From contig CAMBHH010000199.1 of NCBI GenBank assembly GCA_945866505.1, positions 1-5,912 on the forward strand: 5,912 nucleotides of DNA. Reading direction: 5' to 3'. This DNA comes from Flavobacterium psychrophilum (GTDB lineage: Bacteria > Bacteroidota > Bacteroidia > Flavobacteriales > Flavobacteriaceae). A program made the position numbers and the translations under genes. Position 1 is the first letter of the stretch. Each line of letters opens with the position of its first letter. The notes beneath the pieces were generated by a model. It worked only from the letters and a program-made list of their open reading frames with translations, made no database searches and was not told the DNA's origin. Of this stretch, positions 1 through 4,851 are shown piece by piece.

Positions 1-261
1 GGGGAAATTGCCAATCGAATGGGCGAAATTATGAAAGAAATGAGTCAGACGATGCAAATATTTTCCATTACTCATTTGCCTCAAATTGCTGCAAAAGGAA
101 TGGCACATTTCAAAGTTTCTAAAGCAACTGTGGGCGATGATACACAATCGGAGTTGCGATTATTGTCGAATGATGAGCGTGTGGTCGAAATCGCCCAAAT
201 GTTATCAGGAACCGTTGTTTCTGATTCCGCATTAAACCACGCAAAAGCCTTGTTGAATTAG
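1..261 (+). CDS. recN: DNA repair protein RecN, C-terminal end (partial)
   Basis: The reading frame is open from base 1 and ends at TAG 259-261, giving the last 86 residues of a gene whose start lies upstream. RecN is an SMC-like cytoplasmic ATPase acting in recombinational repair of double-strand breaks. The visible part begins with GEIANRMGEIMKEM, which in RecN follows directly after the Walker B/signature region. It continues with the conserved SITHLPQIAAKG segment, containing the ATPase H-loop histidine, and then ERVVEIAQMLSG near the C-terminus. These blocks in this order are diagnostic of RecN. Coiled coil and Walker A are outside the window. The next gene's promoter-like boxes overlap its last codons. 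The identification is from recognised family motifs, not a search. Confidence 0.93.
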   Translation, partial: GEIANRMGEIMKEMSQTMQIFSITHLPQIAAKGMAHFKVSKATVGDDTQSELRLLSNDERVVEIAQMLSGTVVSDSALNHAKALLN

Positions 262-280
262 TCATTATAATTTATATTTG
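250..280 (+). promoter_or_regulatory. Bacteroidetes-type promoter for fabV
   Basis: A TATATTTG box at 273-280 matches the Bacteroidetes -7 consensus TAnnTTTG. Two TTG triplets lie upstream, at 250-252 and 253-255, giving spacers of 20 and 17 bases, within the usual range for the -33 element. The boxes overlap the recN stop region. A start around 285-288 would give an A/C-rich leader of about 50 nt before the fabV ATG. Seen as a motif only; not measured. Confidence 0.6.
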
Positions 281-338
281 TCGCCAATTCAAAAAAAACA
301 ACAAACAAGTAACAACAAACTATAAACAATAAACCATA

Positions 339-1529
339 ATGAATATAGAACCAAGAATGAGAGGCTTTATTTGCACTACTTCGCACCCAGTTGGCTGCGC
401 GCAAAGTGTAAACAATCAAATCGAATACATCAAATCGAAAGGAGCTATAGATGGTCCCAAAAAAGTTTTAGTCATTGGCGCTTCAACCGGATTCGGTTTG
501 GCATCGAGAATTACGGCAGCCTTTGGTTCTAATGCTGCAACAATTGGTGTATTTTTTGAAAAACCTCCTGTTTCTGGCAGACCAGGTTCTCCAGGTTGGT
601 ACAATTCAGCTGCTTTTGAAAATGAAGCAAATAAAGCAGGTTTGTATGCCAAAAGTGTCAATGGCGATGCGTTTTCAGATGAAATTAAAAAACAAACATT
701 AGACCTTATAAAAGCTGATTTGGGTCAGGTGGATTTGGTTATTTACAGTTTGGCTTCGCCAGTTCGCTTGCATCCTGTAACGGGAGTTTTGCATCGTTCG
801 GTTTTGAAACCCATTGGCGACACCTACACGAATAAAACCGTCGATTTTCATACAGGAGTTGTGACAGAAATTAGTATTGCACCTTGCCAAGACGATGATA
901 TTGCCAATACGGTTGCCGTAATGGGTGGCGAGGATTGGTCTATGTGGATTGAGGCGCTGAAAGCAGAAAATCTTTTGGCTCCCGGAGTGAAAACAGTTGC
1001 TTATTCTTATATCGGACCATCATTAACCGAAGCGGTGTATAGAAAAGGAACCATTGGTCGTGCCAAAGATGATCTTGAAGCTACTGCTTTCTCGATTTCA
1101 GATACTTTAAAATCGATCGACGGACAAGCATTTGTATCAGTCAATAAAGCATTGGTAACTCAGGCTAGTTCAGCGATTCCTGTGATTCCGTTGTATATTT
1201 CGCTCTTGTATAAAATAATGAAAGAAGAAGGGATTCACGAAGGTTGTATCGAACAAATTCAACGTTTATACCAAGATAGATTGTACACAGGCGAGCCAAT
1301 TCCTACTGATGAAAAAGGTAGAATTCGAGTGGACGACTGGGAAATGCGTGACGATGTTCAGGAAAAAGTAGCTACTTTATGGCAACAAGCTACAACCGAA
1401 AGTTTGCCTGAAATAGGAGATTTACCAGGGTATAAACAAGATTTTCTTAACCTTTTTGGTTTCGGGTTCGAAGGTGTCGATTATAAAGCAGATGCTGACG
1501 AAATGGTTGCGATTCCTAGTATTGTTTAA
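339..1529 (+). CDS. fabV: NADH-dependent trans-2-enoyl-ACP reductase FabV
   Basis: This 396-residue protein has the full FabV/Ter (trans-2-enoyl-CoA reductase) family length and begins with the characteristic MNIEPRMRGFICTTSHPVGC block. The enzyme reduces the enoyl-ACP double bond in the last step of each fatty-acid elongation cycle, in the cytoplasm, using NADH. A glycine-rich dinucleotide-binding motif, VIGASTGFG, lies at residues 45-53. The FabV active-site pattern Tyr-(8 residues)-Lys is present as Y234 and K243, within YRKGTIGRAK; the eight-residue spacing separates FabV from FabI. The ATG at 339 is chosen because the conserved N-terminus begins exactly there. It sits 78 bases after recN with its own promoter-like boxes, and a hairpin terminator follows, so it is probably monocistronic. 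A role as a Ter-type enoyl-CoA reductase is possible. FabV members are known for low triclosan sensitivity; that is family knowledge, not shown here. Confidence 0.96.
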   Translation: MNIEPRMRGFICTTSHPVGCAQSVNNQIEYIKSKGAIDGPKKVLVIGASTGFGLASRITAAFGSNAATIGVFFEKPPVSGRPGSPGWYNSAAFENEANKAGLYAKSVNGDAFSDEIKKQTLDLIKADLGQVDLVIYSLASPVRLHPVTGVLHRSVLKPIGDTYTNKTVDFHTGVVTEISIAPCQDDDIANTVAVMGGEDWSMWIEALKAENLLAPGVKTVAYSYIGPSLTEAVYRKGTIGRAKDDLEATAFSISDTLKSIDGQAFVSVNKALVTQASSAIPVIPLYISLLYKIMKEEGIHEGCIEQIQRLYQDRLYTGEPIPTDEKGRIRVDDWEMRDDVQEKVATLWQQATTESLPEIGDLPGYKQDFLNLFGFGFEGVDYKADADEMVAIPSIV

Positions 1530-1562
1530 GGATTAAATTATAGTTTTAAATAAAAAATTATC

Positions 1563-1594
1563 AAAACCATCAATGAATAGTTGATGGTTTTTTT
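1563..1594 (+). terminator. Rho-independent terminator after fabV
   Basis: An 11-bp perfect stem (1563-1573 pairing with 1581-1591) surrounds a 7-base loop, and the 3' arm runs into a T-run. It lies 33 bases after the fabV stop and just upstream of the first copy of the glycosyltransferase 5' end. Confidence 0.85.
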
Positions 1595-1598
1595 ATGC

Positions 1599-1690
1599 AT
1601 AAAAGTTTATCTTTGTTAAAAATTAATCTAAAAAAATGTTTTTTTCTTTAATCATACCCGTTTACAATCGACCAGATGAAGTGAATGAAC
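1599..1690 (+). repeat. Duplicated glycosyltransferase 5' region, copy 1 (truncated)
   Basis: This roughly 91-base segment is a near-copy of 2935-3025. It includes an identical 27-base upstream block (1599-1625) with the TATCTTTG promoter box, a slightly divergent A-rich spacer before the ATG, and an identical 35-base block from the ATG (1636-1670). Within the coding part only three bases differ from the other copy (1671, 1684, 1689). Similarity ends at about 1690, where unrelated GC-richer sequence begins. The two copies bracket the toxin-antitoxin island as direct repeats. Confidence 0.93.
1608..1615 (+). promoter_or_regulatory. Promoter -7 box in copy 1 (orphaned promoter)
   Basis: TATCTTTG matches TAnnTTTG and lies 20 bases before the ATG of the truncated glycosyltransferase copy. 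It is identical to the box at 2944-2951 before the intact gene. No well-spaced TTG -33 element is visible; the nearest, at 1581-1583, is 24 bases away. If active, it would transcribe into the toxin-antitoxin island. Confidence 0.45.
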
Positions 1691-1728
1691 CCCGCTGCCC
1701 GAAGTCTTCCTTGAAAACAAAACGTTAA
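1636..1728 (+). pseudogene. Truncated glycosyltransferase gene fragment
   Basis: The frame starts with the same residues as the intact glycosyltransferase at 2971 (MFFSLIIPVYNRPDEV), then N in place of D, then E. At codon 19 it enters unrelated sequence (PRCPKSS...) and stops at TAA 1726-1728 after 30 residues. It keeps the first beta-strand of the GT-A fold but lacks the DxD motif and everything else needed for activity. The only base differences from the intact gene over the shared codons are one synonymous change (CGA versus CGT), a D-to-N change and a GAG-to-GAA change. The last two lie right at the junction and may belong to the inserted sequence. A remnant of duplication or insertion is the best explanation; a functional 30-residue peptide is unlikely. 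Confidence 0.85.
1684..1694 (+). repeat. 11-bp direct repeat AATGAACCCCG, left copy
   Basis: AATGAACCCCG occurs here, exactly where similarity to the glycosyltransferase ends, and again at 2835-2845 near the right edge of the island. Both copies are followed within about 35 bases by an AACAAAAC word. They may be related island-edge sequences. Confidence 0.5.
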
Positions 1729-1745
1729 TTATAATAGGGTGCGCT

Positions 1746-1769
1746 GTGCGAATGTCTCCGACTTCGCAC
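1746..1769. repeat. Bulged hairpin at left edge of island
   Basis: An inverted repeat of GTGCGAA with TTCGCAC is extended by GTC pairing with GAC, leaving one unpaired T (1753) and a 3-base loop (1757-1759). No T-run follows, so it does not look like a terminator. GTTAAGC at 1788-1794 fits the GTTRRRY core of integron attC sites, but no partner RYYYAAC box is visible upstream, so attC identity is unproven. The flanking 1729-1886 stretch has no credible gene and is visibly GC-richer than the backbone. Confidence 0.5.
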
Positions 1770-1851
1770 GTTCCAACAGTCTATACAGTTAAGCAAGTAA
1801 AATATGCGCCGCTGTCGCACCAGAACGGAAGTGACTATTTTGTTGAACACC

Positions 1852-1882
1852 TTGGGAGATAAAAATCAATTACCTAACTTTG
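1852..1882 (+). promoter_or_regulatory. Promoter of first toxin-antitoxin module
   Basis: TTG at 1852-1854 and TAACTTTG at 1875-1882 are separated by 20 bases, a good match to the Bacteroidetes -33/-7 promoter. The box ends only four bases before the antitoxin ATG at 1887, so the transcript would be leaderless or nearly so. Confidence 0.6.
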
Positions 1883-1886
1883 AAAT

Positions 1887-2102
1887 ATGGAAGCAATAAA
1901 AATTGAAATACTTAATCCGAAAGCTCTGCCACTTTTAAAAGGAATGCAGGACTTAAACCTTATCAAAGTCACTCACGAACCAGTTTCTAAACTTCAATCT
2001 TATTTAAAAAAAATGAGAAAGAATGCCAGTTCAGTTCCTAGTATTGATGAGATTGAACAAATTGCCAAAGAAGTACGAGCTGAGCGATATGCCACAAAAT
2101 AA
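1887..2102 (+). CDS. Antitoxin of a PIN-type toxin-antitoxin module
   Basis: A 71-residue, Lys/Glu-rich cytoplasmic protein beginning MEAIKIEILNPKALPLLKGM and ending EIAKEV-like with VRAERYATK. It resembles the small flavobacterial proteins usually encoded immediately before PIN-family toxins: an N-terminal N-P-K-A...L-L strand-helix segment, a variable linker, and a C-terminal E-I-x-x-E-V-x-x-x-R-x-x-R-Y tail. Such antitoxins bind and neutralise the toxin and often repress their own promoter. The 14-base overlap with the following PIN frame (its ATG at 2089, the stop here at 2102) is typical translational coupling. The PIN partner is truncated, so this antitoxin is probably orphaned. The ATG at 1887 fits the family N-terminus and the promoter directly upstream. 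Function is inferred from resemblance and context; no named Pfam family is claimed. Confidence 0.72.
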   Translation: MEAIKIEILNPKALPLLKGMQDLNLIKVTHEPVSKLQSYLKKMRKNASSVPSIDEIEQIAKEVRAERYATK

Positions 2103-2252
2103 ACCATTGAGATTGGTTATTGACGCAAATCTGTGGATTAGTTTTATCATTTCTAAAAAATTGAATCAACTTGAACGAGTTATACAAAGGAAACCTTAGC
2201 TGAAATAATTTGAACGATCCTACAAATTAGAAAATATATTTCTTATTTTTGA
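2089..2252 (+). pseudogene. Broken PIN-domain toxin
   Basis: An ATG inside the antitoxin's last codons opens a 36-residue frame, MPQNKPLRLVIDANLWISFI..., ending at TAG 2197-2199. RLVIDANLWIS is the first strand of a PIN ribonuclease domain, with the first catalytic acidic residue at D12 (the D of VIDAN). Intact members are roughly 135-150 residues and need further acidic residues that are absent here. After the stop, another frame (2190-2252) reads ETLAEII, a TGA, then TILQIRKYISYF, which resembles the PIN segment L-x-E-I-x-E-x-I-x-x-P-K-x-x-K-Y. This suggests an internal deletion or frameshift followed by loss of the rest. The reading of the second part is an inference from a short stretch; the truncation itself is plain. 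It almost certainly has no nuclease activity. Confidence 0.75.
2244..2251 (+). promoter_or_regulatory. -7 box for the RelB/RelE-like module
   Basis: TATTTTTG matches TAnnTTTG and lies 19 bases before the antitoxin ATG at 2271. No properly spaced TTG element is visible upstream, and the region is AT-rich, so a chance match is possible. Confidence 0.35.
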
Positions 2253-2270
2253 TTTTATAAAAGTATTGCT

Positions 2271-2507
2271 ATGGATATGACTGCCCAAATAAAAAAGAAC
2301 TTAATTTCCAGAATAAAGGATTCCAAAGATTTGAATTTCCTTAATGCCTTACAAACAATTTTTGATTCTTCTGAGCAAGCTTTGTATCAATTATCTTCTG
2401 AGCAACAAACGTCAATTGAAATTTCGAGAGATGAATTCAAAAATGGAAAATTTCGTAAGAATGATGAAGTAATTTCAGAAATGAGACAATGGCTAAAAAA
2501 GAAATAG
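2271..2507 (+). CDS. RelB-like antitoxin
   Basis: A 78-residue protein. The N-terminal half is predicted helical (QIKKNLISRIKDSKDLNFLN). It is followed by LYQLSSEQQTSIEISRDEFKNGK, a segment common in Bacteroidetes antitoxins paired with RelE/ParE-type toxins, then a charged C-terminal tail ending EMRQWLKKK. The tail of such antitoxins wraps around and blocks the toxin, and the complex usually represses its own operon. The stop at 2507 lies 19 bases inside the downstream toxin gene, showing tight coupling. The start could be ATG 2271 or ATG 2277 (MTAQ...), which differ by two residues; 2271 is kept as the longer option. It appears intact, unlike the module before it. Assignment rests on sequence resemblance and gene pairing. 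Confidence 0.8.
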   Translation: MDMTAQIKKNLISRIKDSKDLNFLNALQTIFDSSEQALYQLSSEQQTSIEISRDEFKNGKFRKNDEVISEMRQWLKKK

Positions 2508-2788
2508 TTTGGTCAAATCTTGCCGAAACTCAATTTCAAACTGTTCTTGAGTTTTATTCTGAAAGAAATGGAAATTCGAATTACAGTCTTAAACTTTTGG
2601 AAGAAGTTGAAGACTTATTAGAAACGCTTTCAAATTCTGAACTTATCGGTCGATTGGCATCGAATAAATTCACTCGTGTCATTCCAATGAAAACATATTT
2701 GATTTTCTATGAGATAAACCTAGACAGAATTGAAATTGTTTTATTTTGGGATAATCGTCAAGATATAGAAAACAGAAAAATCAAGTAA
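2489..2788 (+). CDS. RelE/ParE superfamily toxin
   Basis: A 99-residue protein of normal length for the RelE/ParE fold. It has an N-terminal strand and helix (IVWSNLAETQFQTVLEFY), a second helix (LKLLEEVEDLLETL), then the C-terminal sheet with R63, Y70, a LIFYEI strand and the closing IEIVLFWDNRQD strand. The R...Y.I.YEI......I....F-x-D-x-R-Q pattern is typical of the superfamily. RelE members cut mRNA on the ribosome and ParE members poison DNA gyrase; sequence alone does not decide which, and the absence of a RelE-type basic cluster makes me cautious. The ATG overlaps the antitoxin by 19 bases, so translation is likely coupled. The gene looks full length and could be active. Confidence 0.85.
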   Translation: MAKKEIVWSNLAETQFQTVLEFYSERNGNSNYSLKLLEEVEDLLETLSNSELIGRLASNKFTRVIPMKTYLIFYEINLDRIEIVLFWDNRQDIENRKIK

Positions 2789-2811
2789 TTACTTAAGCTA
2801 ACAGCATGACT

Positions 2812-2833
2812 TTCGTTGCTTGCGTAGCACGAA
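2812..2833. repeat. Bulged hairpin at right edge of island
   Basis: TTCGT pairs with ACGAA, one T (2817) bulges out, and GCT pairs with AGC around a 5-base loop. This has the same architecture as the left-edge hairpin (1746-1769): an outer stem, a single unpaired T on the 5' arm, a 3-bp inner stem and a short loop. No T-run follows. It sits 23 bases after the RelE-like stop. The resemblance to attC-type folded sites is suggestive only. Confidence 0.45.
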
Positions 2834-2834
2834 C

Positions 2835-2845
2835 AATGAACCCCG
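2835..2845 (+). repeat. 11-bp direct repeat AATGAACCCCG, right copy
   Basis: Identical to 1684-1694. Here it directly follows the right-edge hairpin, whereas at the left edge it precedes the hairpin. The 2789-2934 stretch around it contains no credible gene. Confidence 0.5.
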
Positions 2846-2900
2846 AATAGATAACAAAACACGACGTAACGGATAGCAAGTATTTTCTAATTATAAACCA

Positions 2901-2930
2901 AGCCATCGCATTTTCGTGATGCTTTTTTTT
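2901..2930 (+). terminator. Rho-independent terminator before the intact glycosyltransferase
   Basis: An 8-bp stem (2901-2909 with 2916-2923, one bulged C at 2904 and one G-U pair) with a 6-base loop is followed by a run of T. It ends transcription from the island. Its position relative to the glycosyltransferase promoter mirrors that of the fabV terminator before copy 1, but the stem sequence differs. Confidence 0.7.
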
Positions 2931-2934
2931 GTGG

Positions 2935-3025
2935 ATAAAAGTTTATCTTTGTTAAAAATTATTCAAAAACATGTTTTTTTCTTTAATCATACCCGTTTAC
3001 AATCGTCCAGATGAAGTGGATGAGC
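2935..3025 (+). repeat. Duplicated glycosyltransferase 5' region, copy 2 (intact gene)
   Basis: The partner of 1599-1690. It carries the same promoter box and start codon and continues without interruption into the full glycosyltransferase gene. The A-rich spacer before the ATG is one base shorter than in copy 1. Confidence 0.93.
2944..2951 (+). promoter_or_regulatory. -7 box for the intact glycosyltransferase
   Basis: TATCTTTG matches TAnnTTTG and is 19 bases before the ATG. It sits directly after a terminator, as expected for a new transcription unit. No well-spaced TTG -33 element is visible. Confidence 0.5.
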
Positions 3026-3969
3026 TTTTGGAGAGTTTATCACAACAGGATTATACTGATAATTTTGAAGTGGTAATTGTAGAAGACGGTTCTACTTTGA
3101 GATGTGATGATGTGGTACGAAAATATGCTGGAAAACTGAACTTATCCTATTCTTTTAAGGACAATTCAGGACCTGGCGATTCTAGAAATTACGGAATGAA
3201 AAAAGCCAAAGGCGATTATTTTATCATTTTTGATTCGGATTGTATTATTCCAAAAATGTATTTGACGGAAGTGGCAAAGGCGCTAAAAGAAAATTATGTC
3301 GATTGTTTTGGAGGTCCAGATGCGGCTTTGGATAGTTTTTCGAATATTCAAAAAGCAATCAATTTTGCGATGACTTCTTTTCTTACTACTGGCGGAATTC
3401 GTGGTGGTTCAGAGAAAATCGATAAATTTCAACCTCGAAGTTTCAATATGGGATTGTCCCGAGAAGCATTTGAAGCCTCGAATGGTTTTGGGAATATTCA
3501 TCCCGGAGAAGATCCTGATTTAACAATCCGATTGTGGAATTTTGGTTTTGAAACCCAACTTTTCCCTAAAGCTTACGTGTATCACAAACGAAGAATCGAT
3601 TGGGAGAAATTTACGGTTCAGGTCAATAAATTTGGCAAAGCCAGACCAATCCTAAATAGTTGGTATCCTCAATACAATAAGCTTACTTTTTTCTTCCCAT
3701 CGGTTTTTATAATTGGTCTATTTTTTGCTGTAATCCTGTTGATTTTTACATATGATGTATTTCTCCAATTGTATTTTGTGTATTTTTTGATGATTTTTTT
3801 GGTGTCAACTTATAAGAATAAAAGTTTCAAAGTGGGTTTATTATCCATAAAAGCAGTTTGGAAACAATTTTATGGGTACGGAACTGGGTTCATTGAATCC
3901 TTCATTAAAGTCATTATTTTGAAGCAAAAACCTGAAGACGCATTTCCCGAGTTATTTTTTATGAAATAG
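2971..3969 (+). CDS. Family 2 glycosyltransferase, membrane-anchored
   Basis: A 332-residue GT-A fold enzyme that would transfer a sugar from a nucleotide-sugar donor at the inner membrane. The N-terminus FSLIIPVYNRPDEVDELL and V37-E-D-G-S41 form the nucleotide-binding part. NSGPGDSRNYGMKKAKGDY precedes the metal-binding DxD motif D88-S-D90. E180-D181 in HPGEDPDLTIR is the likely catalytic base region. Two hydrophobic stretches, about residues 240-260 and 264-280, form a C-terminal hairpin anchor. The substrate cannot be read from the sequence; synthesis of a surface polysaccharide or glycoconjugate is typical for such proteins. The ATG at 2971 is supported by the family N-terminus and the promoter box upstream. 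Its first 18 codons exist in a second, truncated copy at 1636, so its present 5' end may be recombinant. It is followed by 226 gene-free, AT-rich bases. Confidence 0.9.
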   Translation: MFFSLIIPVYNRPDEVDELLESLSQQDYTDNFEVVIVEDGSTLRCDDVVRKYAGKLNLSYSFKDNSGPGDSRNYGMKKAKGDYFIIFDSDCIIPKMYLTEVAKALKENYVDCFGGPDAALDSFSNIQKAINFAMTSFLTTGGIRGGSEKIDKFQPRSFNMGLSREAFEASNGFGNIHPGEDPDLTIRLWNFGFETQLFPKAYVYHKRRIDWEKFTVQVNKFGKARPILNSWYPQYNKLTFFFPSVFIIGLFFAVILLIFTYDVFLQLYFVYFLMIFLVSTYKNKSFKVGLLSIKAVWKQFYGYGTGFIESFIKVIILKQKPEDAFPELFFMK

Positions 3970-4152
3970 TTTCTACTTGAAATTGTCTGAAGTTTTTTGA
4001 CCATAAAGTTTTTGTTAGATCAATATAGAATTAATTTTAGAAAGGTTCGCTTTTACGTATGATTCATAGCTACTATGCGAAAAAAGTATCTTCTATGAAA
4101 ATCTTTTTTTCTCTCAATTTTAACTTATTTTTTATGTGGTTAAAATTTATTT
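3970..4152. other. AT-rich intergenic region, no gene seen
   Basis: Between the glycosyltransferase stop and the coaE promoter box I find no credible gene, RNA or strong terminator on either strand. It holds a short 5-bp inverted repeat, CATAG/CTATG (4065-4069 and 4073-4077), of unknown meaning. Confidence 0.5.
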
Positions 4153-4160
4153 TAATTTTG
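4153..4160 (+). promoter_or_regulatory. -7 box for coaE
   Basis: TAATTTTG matches TAnnTTTG. It lies 35 bases before ATG 4196 but downstream of the alternative in-frame GTG at 4136, so it supports the shorter coaE start. No good -33 TTG is seen. Confidence 0.4.
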
Positions 4161-4195
4161 TTATCATACAAAATCCAGTAGAACTAAAAAATAGA

Positions 4196-4780
4196 ATGAC
4201 AAAAATAATTGGATTAACAGGAGGCATCGGAAGTGGAAAAACCACCATCGCCAATCATTTTATGGAAGCGAATATTCCTGTCTATATTGCTGATGATGAA
4301 GCAAGAAAACTTATGCAATCGTCTGAGATTATAGAAGAAATAAAAAAAAATTTTGGAGACTCTATCTTCGATGAGGCTATATTAAATCGAGAAAAATTAT
4401 CTCAAGTTGTATTTAACGATCCTGAAAAATTAAAACTACTGAACGCTATTATTCACCCAGCGGTAAAAAAACATTTCCAAGATTGGGTTTTGAATCACAA
4501 TAATAGTGCATATTTAATTTACGAAGCTGCTATTTTATTTGAGAGTGGAAGTTATAAGAATTGCGATTTAATAATAACGGTTACAGCTCCTTTAGAAACT
4601 AGGATTCTGCGTGTTATTCAACGAGATAAAACTACTAGAGAGCAAGTTTTAAAACGAATACATACACAATGGGATGACGCTCAGCGCATTTCTAAAAGTG
4701 ATTTTGTGGTCGAAAATATAGACCCCGAAATTACCAAAACAGAAATCGATAAAATTCTTAAAATTTTGAAGATTCGTTAA
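4196..4780 (+). CDS. coaE: Dephospho-CoA kinase
   Basis: A 194-residue cytoplasmic P-loop kinase that phosphorylates the 3'-hydroxyl of dephospho-CoA with ATP, the final step of coenzyme A synthesis. It begins MTKIIGLTGGIGSGKTT, with Walker A at residues 9-16 (G9, G14-K15-T16). IADDEARK follows, with the conserved catalytic-site aspartate D33, then the family signature LNAIIHP at 82-88. The lid and C-terminal part include VIQRDKTTREQVLKRI and SDFVVEN. Length agrees with the usual 195-200 residues. The frame stays open upstream to a GTG at 4136, but that would add 20 residues before the canonical MxKIIGLTGGIGSGK start and would begin before the promoter-like box at 4153, so ATG 4196 is chosen. 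It is probably transcribed on its own. Confidence 0.95.
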   Translation: MTKIIGLTGGIGSGKTTIANHFMEANIPVYIADDEARKLMQSSEIIEEIKKNFGDSIFDEAILNREKLSQVVFNDPEKLKLLNAIIHPAVKKHFQDWVLNHNNSAYLIYEAAILFESGSYKNCDLIITVTAPLETRILRVIQRDKTTREQVLKRIHTQWDDAQRISKSDFVVENIDPEITKTEIDKILKILKIR

Positions 4781-4838
4781 TCAGAATCAATGCTGTTAAT
4801 CTTTGGTTAAATTATTATTATTTATATTGTTAAAATCC

Positions 4839-4846
4839 TAACTTTG
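4839..4846 (+). promoter_or_regulatory. -7 box for the sensor kinase gene
   Basis: TAACTTTG matches TAnnTTTG and is identical to the box before the first antitoxin. It ends five bases before ATG 4852, which would give a nearly leaderless transcript. The TTG triplets nearby (4827-4829, 4803-4805) are not at the usual spacing. Confidence 0.45.
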
Positions 4847-4851
4847 TATTG

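Larger units (their letters stand above)
1691..2934. mobile_element. Toxin-antitoxin island inserted between duplicated ends
   Basis: About 1.24 kb lies between the two copies of the glycosyltransferase 5' region. It holds an antitoxin with a broken PIN toxin, a RelB/RelE-like pair, GC-richer flanks with bulged hairpins, and a terminator. The interrupted gene copy at its left edge shows directly that a rearrangement occurred. I see no transposase, integrase or terminal inverted repeats, so it is not a recognisable insertion sequence. It may be a cassette, a small non-autonomous island, or a segment brought in by homologous recombination. Boundaries come from where repeat similarity stops and are approximate. 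Confidence 0.6.

Noticed and set aside
416..890. Frames of 63-81 codons on the minus strand (416-661, 699-890) and a plus-strand frame at 475-702, all inside fabV.
   Set aside because: They are shadows of the clearly conserved FabV frame and show no protein-like motifs of their own.
1689..1862. Open frame through the island's left flank, including a 36-codon ATG frame from 1752.
   Set aside because: It spans the hairpin and GC-rich edge sequence, has no promoter or recognisable protein pattern, and looks like a translation of a non-coding repeat.
1599..3025. Insertion sequence with target-site duplication.
   Set aside because: The flanking repeat is about 90 bp and imperfect, far longer than a usual target duplication, and there is no transposase or terminal inverted repeat.
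3975..3998. Possible terminator after the glycosyltransferase (ACTT...AAGTTTTTT).
   Set aside because: Only four base pairs form before mismatches; too weak to call.
4136..4195. GTG-started 20-residue N-terminal extension of CoaE.
   Set aside because: The family begins at the glycine-loop region, and the promoter-like box lies downstream of this GTG, so ATG 4196 is the better start.
4771..4788. GATTC/GAATC inverted repeat at the coaE stop as a terminator.
   Set aside because: The stem is only 5 bp and is not followed by a T-run.
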